Below, in pieces: positions 26,664-32,826 of a stretch of 32,826 nt of DNA. Under the pieces are notes generated by a model. That model was not told where the DNA came from and made no database searches. It worked only from the letters and a program-made list of their open reading frames with translations. Numbering within the stretch: position 1 is the stretch's first letter; the number at the start of each line of letters is the position of its first letter. Position numbers and translations under genes: made by a program. The DNA comes from Actinomycetes bacterium. GTDB taxonomy: Bacteria; Actinomycetota; Acidimicrobiia; Acidimicrobiales; Microtrichaceae. Location of the stretch: NCBI GenBank assembly GCA_030621865.1, contig JAUXGW010000009.1, positions 1-32,826 on the forward strand, written 5' to 3'.

Positions 26664-26924
26664 ATGGAACCGGAAGTCGAAAGTGTCATCGAGATCATCA
26701 GGCCTGCAATTCAGGCCGACGGTGGCGACATCGAACTGATCGACATTGATCGGGACAGCGGTGTGGTCACCGTCGAATTGATGGGCGCCTGTGTCAGCTG
26801 TCCGGCTTCCACCGTGACGATGAAGGCCGGCATCGAGCGGATCATGAAGGATCGAATCGACTGGGTCACGGCCGTTGTGCAGAAGGACGATGACATGGAA
26901 CTGGGTACGGCGGTGACGCTCTGA
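26664..26924 (+). CDS. NifU C-terminal domain (Nfu-type) Fe-S cluster scaffold protein
   Basis: Protein of 86 residues consisting of a single NifU-like domain. It shows IIRPAIQADGGDIELIDID and the cluster-ligating CxxC in MGACVSCPASTVTMKAGIE (Cys pair at about residues 43 and 46). It carries 4Fe-4S clusters to target apoproteins. ATG 26664; an in-frame stop lies 15 bp upstream. The ribosome-binding site is weak. The end meets the MeaB gene without a gap. Its 5' leader carries tandem repeats and a possible 22-codon upstream ORF. Confidence 0.92.
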   Translation: MEPEVESVIEIIRPAIQADGGDIELIDIDRDSGVVTVELMGACVSCPASTVTMKAGIERIMKDRIDWVTAVVQKDDDMELGTAVTL

Positions 26925-26956
26925 GCGACTCCTCCCGCAAGGGCGGCGATCCGGCA

Positions 26957-27877
26957 TTGCTGCTCGATCGGGCCCGGGGCGGTGACCGTGGCGCCCTCGC
27001 CCGACTTCTGTCGATGGTGGAGCGGGGCGGACCCTCCGCCCGGGCGGTGGCAGCGGTCACCTACCGCGCGGGTCGTGGTGCTCACGTGATCGGGATCACG
27101 GGAGCCTCGGGGGCCGGAAAGTCCACGCTGACCAGCGCGCTTTGTCGGTCTTGGGCCGAGTCGGGTGAGCCGGTGGGCGTTCTGGCCATCGATCCGTCAT
27201 CTCCGTTCAGTGGCGGGGCGATCCTGGGGGATCGAGTCCGTATGTCCGAGCAAGGCCTGGACAACGAGGTATTCATTCGCTCCATGGCAACACGGGGTCA
27301 CCTTGGCGGCCTTTCGTTTGCTGCCCCCGAAGCTGCCCGAGTTCTCGACTCGGCAGGTTTCGATCCGGTTGTCATCGAAACCGTTGGAGTTGGCCAGATC
27401 GAGGTGGAGATCGCCGCGCGAGCGGATACCACCGTCGTGGTGGTCAATCCCGGGTGGGGTGACGCCGTGCAGGCTGCAAAAGCCGGTTTGATGGAGATTG
27501 CCGATATTTTCGTCGTCAACAAGGCGGACCGCGAAGGGGCTCCAGAGACCGTCCGGGACCTGGAGTCCCTCTTGGCGATGTCCGGTGATCGCCGCTGGCG
27601 GCCGCCGGTGATTCGCACGGTTGCAACCGATGGCCTCGGAACCGACGAACTCCGTGCAGCTCTTGTTGAACACAGGGATTGGCTTGGCCTCAGCGGCGTT
27701 GGGGTGATTCGGCGGAGACAACGCGTTGAAGAGGAGCTTCGGGCGGTTGTGGCCGCACGCCTGGCAGAGCGAGCCGAAGCATTGTGTGCCGGCGAAGACT
27801 GGGATTCTGCGGTTGAGGAACTCACCTCGGGACACGGTGATCCCTGGTCATCAGCCGATGACCTGCTGAGGGATTGA
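26957..27877 (+). CDS. meaB: MeaB/ArgK-type P-loop GTPase (methylmalonyl-CoA mutase chaperone family)
   Basis: G3E-family GTPase that loads and protects B12-dependent acyl-CoA mutases, 306 residues. Walker A GASGAGKST, the switch-region IDPSSPFSGGAILGDRVRM, IETVGVGQIEVEIA with the Walker B/switch II Glu, and the NKAD base motif are all present. The TTG at 26957 is the first conventional start in frame. Translation might instead begin at CTG 26921, overlapping the nfu TGA as CTGA and adding 12 residues (SDSSRKGGDPA...), which would align better with relatives. No mutase gene is in the window. The stop overlaps the kinase start (TTGA). Confidence 0.92.
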   Translation: MLLDRARGGDRGALARLLSMVERGGPSARAVAAVTYRAGRGAHVIGITGASGAGKSTLTSALCRSWAESGEPVGVLAIDPSSPFSGGAILGDRVRMSEQGLDNEVFIRSMATRGHLGGLSFAAPEAARVLDSAGFDPVVIETVGVGQIEVEIAARADTTVVVVNPGWGDAVQAAKAGLMEIADIFVVNKADREGAPETVRDLESLLAMSGDRRWRPPVIRTVATDGLGTDELRAALVEHRDWLGLSGVGVIRRRQRVEEELRAVVAARLAERAEALCAGEDWDSAVEELTSGHGDPWSSADDLLRD

Positions 27878-28674
27878 TCAAGGTGGAGGATCTGGCGCGG
27901 CGCATCGGGCTCCCCGGCCATATCCACCCGGAACGTCGTATTGAGGATTCCGGATCTGCCGAGTTGTTCCTGGGGCGAGACAGTCGCCGTGGACGAACCG
28001 TGGTGATCAAGGTGGTCCGGGGCACCGAGCGCCTCGCAAGCCTGCAATCGGAGGCCCGGGCACTGGCACGCGTTCAACACTGTGCGATTCCCGAGGTGAT
28101 AGCGGTGGGTTCCGCTGCGGATCTTGCATGGATCGTCACCGACCACGCGGATCAAGGCTCACTGGCTGACCGGTTGGCAGGGCTGGATCCTGATCAGCCG
28201 CGCTCTGAAGGCGATGCGGAAGGGATCGAATCCAAACAGATGTGGCGCTGGTTGTCCGACGTTGCGGACGCATTGGCGGCAGCCCATCGGGCGGGTGTTG
28301 TGCATGGCGATGTGTCGCCATCGAACATCCTCCTTCGCACGAACGACGGTGGCGACGTAGATGCATATCTCGCGGACTTCGGATCTTCGGCGATGGCGGA
28401 CCAGACCTCCCCGCGTGGAGGCCACACGCCGAGATTCGCGGCTCCGGAGCGAAGACGGGGGAGTGGGCCGAGCGAATCCTCGGATGTGTTCGGGCTGTGT
28501 GCCACTGCACTGCACTGCCTCGAGGAGGCCGGGATTCCGATTCCGTCCGCTGCGGAACGGATTCTCGGAGCGGGAGTCATGCCGAAGCCGGACCGGCGAC
28601 CTTCGCTCATAAGGGTGCAACGTTGCCTGCAGAAGGCCTCGAGGCGGGACGGTCGTTCCGGTGCCCAGGGGTAG
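27874..28674 (+). CDS. Soluble Ser/Thr protein kinase-like protein
   Basis: Protein of 266 residues with a compact Hanks-type kinase fold. The catalytic residues appear intact: Lys46 in VVIKVV, Glu60 of helix C (SEARAL), Asp146 and Asn151 in HGDVSPSNIL (HGD in place of HRD), Asp168 in ADFGSS, and an APE motif at 190-192. A regular glycine-rich loop is weak (SGSAELFLGR). No membrane segment or extracellular sensor is visible, unlike most actinobacterial PknB-type kinases. Start TTG 27874 overlaps the meaB stop by 4 bp; GTG 27883 is an alternative. Coupling to meaB suggests a linked function; target unknown. Confidence 0.82.
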   Translation: MIKVEDLARRIGLPGHIHPERRIEDSGSAELFLGRDSRRGRTVVIKVVRGTERLASLQSEARALARVQHCAIPEVIAVGSAADLAWIVTDHADQGSLADRLAGLDPDQPRSEGDAEGIESKQMWRWLSDVADALAAAHRAGVVHGDVSPSNILLRTNDGGDVDAYLADFGSSAMADQTSPRGGHTPRFAAPERRRGSGPSESSDVFGLCATALHCLEEAGIPIPSAAERILGAGVMPKPDRRPSLIRVQRCLQKASRRDGRSGAQG

Positions 28675-28710
28675 ATCGCATCGTTCGCTCGGCCCATCGT
28701 GGTTGAGCGG

Positions 28711-28716
28711 GTACGC
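28711..28716 (+). promoter_or_regulatory. Possible -10 element for a leaderless enoyl-CoA hydratase transcript
   Basis: TACGCT (28711-28716) matches TANNNT and ends 9 bp before the ATG at 28726. No Shine-Dalgarno sequence is visible between them, so a leaderless mRNA is plausible. Confidence 0.35.
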
Positions 28717-28725
28717 TCGCTCGCC

Positions 28726-29520
28726 ATGAGCTTTGTGACAACTGATGAGGTCGAACCCGCCCTGCACCTCCTCACCATCTCCAACGGCAAGCTGAATCCG
28801 CTTTGTGTGGATCTCCTCAATGAACTCAGCGATGTGTGCAGTCAGTTGGCCACTGCCAATCCGAAGGCGGTGGTGATCACAGGTGGCGAGAAGCACTTCG
28901 CTGCCGGTGCGGACATCACCGAATTCGCGGAGCGCGGTGGGCAAGCGCCATTTGCACTCAACGACGGCAAGACCGTACAGAGTATCGGCCGGGCATTTCT
29001 GGATGCGCTGAATGCCGTGGCGGCCCTTCCGTGTCCCACGATCGCAGCCATCAACGGAGTTGCCCTCGGCGGCGGTTGTGAGTTGGCGCTGGCATGTGAT
29101 TTCCGGGTGGCCGGTCAGAAATCACTGCTCGGACAGCCGGAGATTCTGCTGGGGATCATCCCCGGAGGTGGTGGAACCCAGCGTCTGGCGCGTCTGATCG
29201 GCCCGGCCAAGGCCAAGGATCTTGTGTTCTCGGGGCGCACCGTTCCGGCTGGGGAGGCGCTGGAGATCGGGCTGATTGACCGCATCGCGGCCGGTGATTC
29301 CCGCGACGAGGCCCTCGAGTGGGCGAGAGATTTCACCAAGGGACCCCGAGCCTCCACAGCTCTGGCAAAGCGGGCAATCGATTCCGGACTCTCCGGGAGC
29401 CTCGAAGACGGCCTTCTTGGCGAGCAGCGCCTGTTCGTGTCGAGCTTCTCCACAGATGATGCGGTTGCCGGCGTGTCCAGCTTCCTGGAGAACGGTCCCG
29501 GTCACGCCGAGTTCGAGTGA
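28726..29520 (+). CDS. Enoyl-CoA hydratase/isomerase (crotonase) family protein
   Basis: Cytoplasmic crotonase, 264 residues, typical of hydratases of beta-oxidation. The oxyanion-hole segments are HFAAGADITEF and NGVALGGGCELALACD, and both catalytic glutamates are present, in GGGCELA and in GQPEILLGIIPGGGGTQRL. ATG 28726 is preferred to the in-frame GTG 27 bp upstream because it gives the usual start of the family and follows a TACGCT element. It lies 51 bp after the kinase gene. Exact substrate chain is not deducible. Confidence 0.93.
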   Translation: MSFVTTDEVEPALHLLTISNGKLNPLCVDLLNELSDVCSQLATANPKAVVITGGEKHFAAGADITEFAERGGQAPFALNDGKTVQSIGRAFLDALNAVAALPCPTIAAINGVALGGGCELALACDFRVAGQKSLLGQPEILLGIIPGGGGTQRLARLIGPAKAKDLVFSGRTVPAGEALEIGLIDRIAAGDSRDEALEWARDFTKGPRASTALAKRAIDSGLSGSLEDGLLGEQRLFVSSFSTDDAVAGVSSFLENGPGHAEFE

Positions 29521-29539
29521 ACCCCGGCCCAGCCCGGGT
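29521..29539 (+). terminator. Imperfect hairpin directly after the enoyl-CoA hydratase stop
   Basis: ACCCCGG (29521-29527) can pair with CCCGGGT (29533-29539) with one mismatch around a five-base loop, immediately after the TGA. It lies in a 50-bp convergent gap, so it could end transcription on this side. No T-tract. Confidence 0.35.
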
Positions 29540-29570
29540 CAGGTGCTGTGCGTATCAGGCCCTGTCCGGA

Positions 29571-32246
29571 TCAAGCCGTCGATGCGCTGAGCGCCCTCGC
29601 TCGTTTGCGCAACACCACGAAGACGCCGCCTGCTGCCACATACACAAGCAAGGCCATGAACTGGACTGTGCGGAATCCGAAGGACATCGACAACATGGTG
29701 GTCAACACCGAACCGACCACCGAGAAGGCACCGTTGATCGCCCAGCCCCAGGCGACGTACTCGTCAGCGTGGTCGCTCATGCCGGCCACGGTGGAAAGAC
29801 CAAGCGGCATGAACATTCCCAGACACAGTCCCAACGGAGCCAGAACGATCACAGTGAGAGCCACACGCGCCCAGAACGGCGCATCGAGGGTGTTCTCGGT
29901 GAGAGCCGGTACCCCGAATCTGTAGGCGACCGTCAGCACTGCCAGAACACCGAGCAGTACGGCCATCAACTTGGCAGGCCTCACTCCCTTGTTGTTGGTC
30001 AGCCAGCCGGACAACCACGCACCGATTCCGGTGAACACCAGGATCGAGGCCAGTGTGACGGTCAGCGAGTAGGTGGGGTACCCCAGGTACTGGGTGAACC
30101 GCTGGATCATCGTGATCTCGAAGAGCATGAAGCCGAGGCCCAGGGCAGCGAAGTAGAGCGCGCTGAGGCCCTTTGCCGGGAGCTGCTTCCACTCCTTGCG
30201 AATCATCACGAACGGCAGCAACAGGAACAGCGCGGCGAAGAAGGCAGCAATTCCCAGCAGCAGCAGCAGAACACGTTCGCCTATGGAGTCCTCGAGATCC
30301 ACCGCCGAGGCCGGCTGGTTGATCTCGCTGATCACATCGTTGAACGGGGTGAAATGCCAGAAGAACGGGCCGTCGTCGGTGATGGCACCTACCTCGTAGG
30401 GATAGTCCGCCAGCAGTGTTTCGGAGCTGGTTCCCGGACCCAGAGCAGCAACCTGCGCAACGAGTGAATCTGATGACTCAACGCCGGGGGCATAGATCAG
30501 CTCGGCGGGTTCCACATTTGGGATCACCTCCACCAGGCGATTCACCTCATCCGGTGTGAACGGTGTCCGCTTGACGATGAAGGTGGAGAGACCGCCGGAA
30601 AGCGGATCGCTTGATCGAGCCACTGCGATGTGTTGCGAAGGGTCGTCCACTCCCATCTCTTCGAGTGCTTCCCTAGCGGTGTTCACATAACGAAGTGCCC
30701 TGTTCGGTTTGTTGGCGAAATCCACTTCGCCGAACTGTGCAACCACAAGGCCGTCCTCGCTCAGGTGTCCCAGGCTCTCCTCGATCATCTGGGCGGTGTA
30801 GAGGTAGCTCTCGGAGAGAACAAAGGCTCCCGCCGAAGCGGCGTTGTTGGCCGCATAACTGTCCGGGGCGACGAACCAGATCAGGTCGAAGTCCTCTTCG
30901 GAGCGAGCCAGGAAGGTGCGTCCATCTCCCTGGGTGAGGTTCACTGCCTGGTTTTCGGCGAGATTGCCCGTGTAGTCGGCGAACTGTTCGGAGACGAGGT
31001 CAACGGTGACCGGATTCAGTTCGACTGCTTCGATCTGTTCGGTTTCGAAAAAGAGTGAGGTCTGGATTTCGTTTCCGCCCGCCGAGCCGATGATCAACTC
31101 TCGTCGGGCCGGTTCTCCAAGCACGGCGAAAGGCCATGCACGCGGATCGTTCTCGAACTCGGTCAGGTTCTCTGTGTTTCCGTCCCACTCGTGCAGAGCC
31201 GATCCCCAGGAGCCGTCGTGAGACAGGAGCTTCGAGTTGTACTCCTGTGGAAGTGGATCCACATCCACCCGGAACACCGGACCCCAGTCGCTTGCCTCAA
31301 ACCCTTCCGCAGGAGGACTGATCTTGTGTTTCTCCACCTTCACGTCGGGAAGTGAACTGTTGAACACCAGCATCGCCAGACAGACCGCTGCAACGGCAAC
31401 CGCTGCGACACGCTCCGTTGTGCTGACCTGACCCAGGGTGGGAGCGGGTGTTTCCGATCCAGCGGCTGACTCCTGTTGTGAACCAACTTTCAGGTAGGCG
31501 GCGGCCGCGCCGAGTCCAGCCAGCAGCAGCGCACTCAGTGCGATCACTCCGGGAGGTGTTATCCAGCTGATGAGGTAAACGACCACCGCGGCGGCAATAC
31601 CTGCTCCGACGAGGTCGGCGAAATAGAGCTTCGACAGCGACTTGCCGCCTCTTCCGAGCAGCGTGGCGATGAGTACGCCGATTGACACGAACGTGATGAA
31701 AAGCGCCACACATATGATCAGCAGTGCACCAAAGTTTGCGAAGGAGTCCCTCGATCCGTAGTCCCAGAGCACGGCTGTGTCGATGGGCCACTGCGACACG
31801 ACCGCATATCCGATCACGATGCTGAGGGCTCCGAGGATTGAGGTCCACCCGAGGATCGTTCGGGTTGCTGCACCCCTGATTCGGGGTGACACGACAACGA
31901 GGGTGGCTCCGGTGCCGATACCCAGCAGAGCCAGACCGATCACCAGATATGTGTAGTAGTACCACAGTTTGTAGGAGACGATTCGGGTGTAGGAGACCTC
32001 CAGGAGCAAGCCCGCAGCACTGACGATGAAGATCGCCCAGAGTTGCCATCGCATCGACACTGTTTCGTCAGTTTGCCCTTCGGCGGCGGCATTGGCGACT
32101 GATTCGCCCGCATCCGCGGCCGACTGGTCTGGATCCGCAGATGACTCGTCAGTATCCGTTGCCGGCCCCGCACTGAACTCGTCGACCTGCATCCCGTCTC
32201 CCATCCGCCACTCATCCATTGGTTGACCGGGCAGCGAGTCGAACAC
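29571..32246 (-). CDS. Large membrane protein with spermidine-synthase-like (SAM-binding) domain
   Basis: Protein of up to 891 residues. An acidic, low-complexity N-terminus (about 25-62) is followed by some seven hydrophobic helices (68-300), then a soluble Rossmann-like domain of the polyamine-synthase type: motif I LIIGSAGGNEI (384-394), the acidic strand end EAVELNP (406-412) and QGDGRTFL (439-446). After the family-typical TDDGPFFWHF come about six further helices to the C-terminus. The GGGDGG and catalytic-Asp motifs of true spermidine synthases are not seen, so aminopropyl transfer is doubtful. Start GTG 32246 or ATG 32219; neither has a clear ribosome-binding site. Confidence 0.82.
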   Translation of the reverse strand: MFDSLPGQPMDEWRMGDGMQVDEFSAGPATDTDESSADPDQSAADAGESVANAAAEGQTDETVSMRWQLWAIFIVSAAGLLLEVSYTRIVSYKLWYYYTYLVIGLALLGIGTGATLVVVSPRIRGAATRTILGWTSILGALSIVIGYAVVSQWPIDTAVLWDYGSRDSFANFGALLIICVALFITFVSIGVLIATLLGRGGKSLSKLYFADLVGAGIAAAVVVYLISWITPPGVIALSALLLAGLGAAAAYLKVGSQQESAAGSETPAPTLGQVSTTERVAAVAVAAVCLAMLVFNSSLPDVKVEKHKISPPAEGFEASDWGPVFRVDVDPLPQEYNSKLLSHDGSWGSALHEWDGNTENLTEFENDPRAWPFAVLGEPARRELIIGSAGGNEIQTSLFFETEQIEAVELNPVTVDLVSEQFADYTGNLAENQAVNLTQGDGRTFLARSEEDFDLIWFVAPDSYAANNAASAGAFVLSESYLYTAQMIEESLGHLSEDGLVVAQFGEVDFANKPNRALRYVNTAREALEEMGVDDPSQHIAVARSSDPLSGGLSTFIVKRTPFTPDEVNRLVEVIPNVEPAELIYAPGVESSDSLVAQVAALGPGTSSETLLADYPYEVGAITDDGPFFWHFTPFNDVISEINQPASAVDLEDSIGERVLLLLLGIAAFFAALFLLLPFVMIRKEWKQLPAKGLSALYFAALGLGFMLFEITMIQRFTQYLGYPTYSLTVTLASILVFTGIGAWLSGWLTNNKGVRPAKLMAVLLGVLAVLTVAYRFGVPALTENTLDAPFWARVALTVIVLAPLGLCLGMFMPLGLSTVAGMSDHADEYVAWGWAINGAFSVVGSVLTTMLSMSFGFRTVQFMALLVYVAAGGVFVVLRKRARALSASTA

Positions 32247-32367
32247 TAGCGCGCAGGTGCCAAAAACAGGGCTTCATCGGCGAAGGTCGCCGCCGCCATG
32301 TTCGTCCGGACAACCGGAGTTGCAGGGTGTTCCCTCCAGACGGTGCAGCGTCAACTGAGCCTGAATC

Positions 32368-32826
32368 TCAGGTGGCCCAGGCCACGTTGCCGAAATCCAC
32401 GGCATTGGTGATCAACCGATGCCGTGGCACCACCCGCACGGTCACTCCCATGCGGCCGGCAGAATCAAGTGGTGCGTGGGCACCGTAACGATGGTGATCG
32501 TCATCCACCATGCCCCCGGGAGTCATCGGTATCTCGGTCACCCGTGTGATCTCACCGGCCTGGCCGACGGGTCCGGTGAGGAGTTGAACTTCCACTTCGG
32601 ACTCATCCAGAGCACCGAGGGAAACCACTGCCTGCACTTCCCGGCTGGATCCGAGGTCGCCCACCGCCTCGTCGGTGTTGACCGAGTCCACGTGGACCCT
32701 GTGCCAGGATTCGTCGAGCCTGCGAGCGTAGCCAGCGAGGTCTCTGGCACCACTCCAGTTGTCTGCCGACAAGTTCTCGGCCGAGCGGGCGGCAGGCAGA
32801 AAGTCGGATCGTAGCCATGTCGTTCT
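32368..32826 (-). CDS. glgP: Alpha-glucan (maltodextrin) phosphorylase, C-terminal fragment
   Basis: The frame is open to the window edge, so only the last 152 residues are visible. They match the C-terminal region of the actinobacterial GlgP type: an Arg-rich helix (ARDLAGYARRLDESWHRVHVD), a beta-rich segment (VQAVVSLGALDESEVEVQLLTGPVG) and the closing GVTVRVVPRHRLITNAVDFG. The enzyme removes glucose-1-phosphate from alpha-1,4-glucans. The catalytic PLP region lies outside the window. It is 121 bp upstream of the membrane protein on the same strand; that gap shows no gene. Confidence 0.85.
   Translation of the reverse strand, partial: RTTWLRSDFLPAARSAENLSADNWSGARDLAGYARRLDESWHRVHVDSVNTDEAVGDLGSSREVQAVVSLGALDESEVEVQLLTGPVGQAGEITRVTEIPMTPGGMVDDDHHRYGAHAPLDSAGRMGVTVRVVPRHRLITNAVDFGNVAWAT

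Noticed and set aside
26272-26739. 155-codon plus-strand frame spanning the small membrane gene and the 18-bp repeats
   Set aside because: It crosses the antisense of the membrane-protein gene and the nfu start in another frame, with no coherent domain; the repeats are better seen as leader DNA.
29517-30467. 316-codon plus-strand frame opposite the large membrane protein
   Set aside because: Gln/His/Glu-rich antisense shadow of hydrophobic helices; no start signal.

Overview
The window is high-GC actinobacterial DNA. Everything from start to end is chromosomal housekeeping or conserved accessory coding sequence. There is no phage, transposon, CRISPR, tRNA or rRNA signal. The gene order (glyA, wecA, atp operon, murA, alpha-glucan phosphorylase) recalls the rfe-atp-murA-glgP region of Mycobacterium. 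The single separate delta subunit, the paired b subunits, the fused LivHM permease and several lineage-type hypothetical proteins suggest a deep-branching actinobacterium, most likely class Acidimicrobiia. That placement is inference. No gene-free stretch exceeds 300 bases.

Layout. 1-2037: the 3' part of glyA, then wecA (lipid-linked sugar transfer). 2063-9343: a catabolic/import module, with a divergent amidohydrolase (minus strand) facing a branched-chain-amino-acid-type ABC transporter (binding protein, fused LivH-LivM permease, LivG, LivF). A perfect 8+8 bp inverted repeat sits in the divergent promoter region. 9350-9841: a small membrane protein. 9843-18014: a complete F1Fo ATP synthase operon (atpZ, atpI, atpB, atpE, two atpF, atpH, atpA, atpG, atpD, atpC) with a CRP-like palindrome just upstream, followed by a hotdog thioesterase. 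18510-20781 (minus): an SQR-like flavoprotein and class II fructose-1,6-bisphosphatase GlpX. 20865-23193 (plus): a protein with a duplicated domain, a J-domain protein and an alpha/beta hydrolase. 23165-24811 (minus): an MFS transporter. 24899-26173: MurA with Asp in place of the usual catalytic Cys. 26229-26453 (minus): a small membrane protein. 26664-29520: a tight cluster of an Nfu-type Fe-S scaffold, a MeaB GTPase, a Ser/Thr kinase-like protein and an enoyl-CoA hydratase. 29571-32246 (minus): a large membrane protein with a spermidine-synthase-like domain. 32368-32826 (minus): the C-terminal end of alpha-glucan phosphorylase.

The genes fall into energy coupling (ATP synthase), envelope synthesis (wecA, murA), central carbon (glyA, glpX, glgP) and acyl-CoA/propionate-type metabolism (meaB, enoyl-CoA hydratase, thioesterase). 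The import module lies between wecA and the atp genes, which are adjacent in mycobacteria. I see no clearly new multi-gene defence or biosynthetic system. The most unusual sequence-level feature is a recurring pattern of short (15-19 bp) degenerate tandem duplications at five separate places, in protein termini and in a 5' leader. Next are the candidate operator, the MurA Cys-to-Asp replacement, the divergent active site of the amidohydrolase, the extended LivHM permease and the kinase/MeaB pairing.
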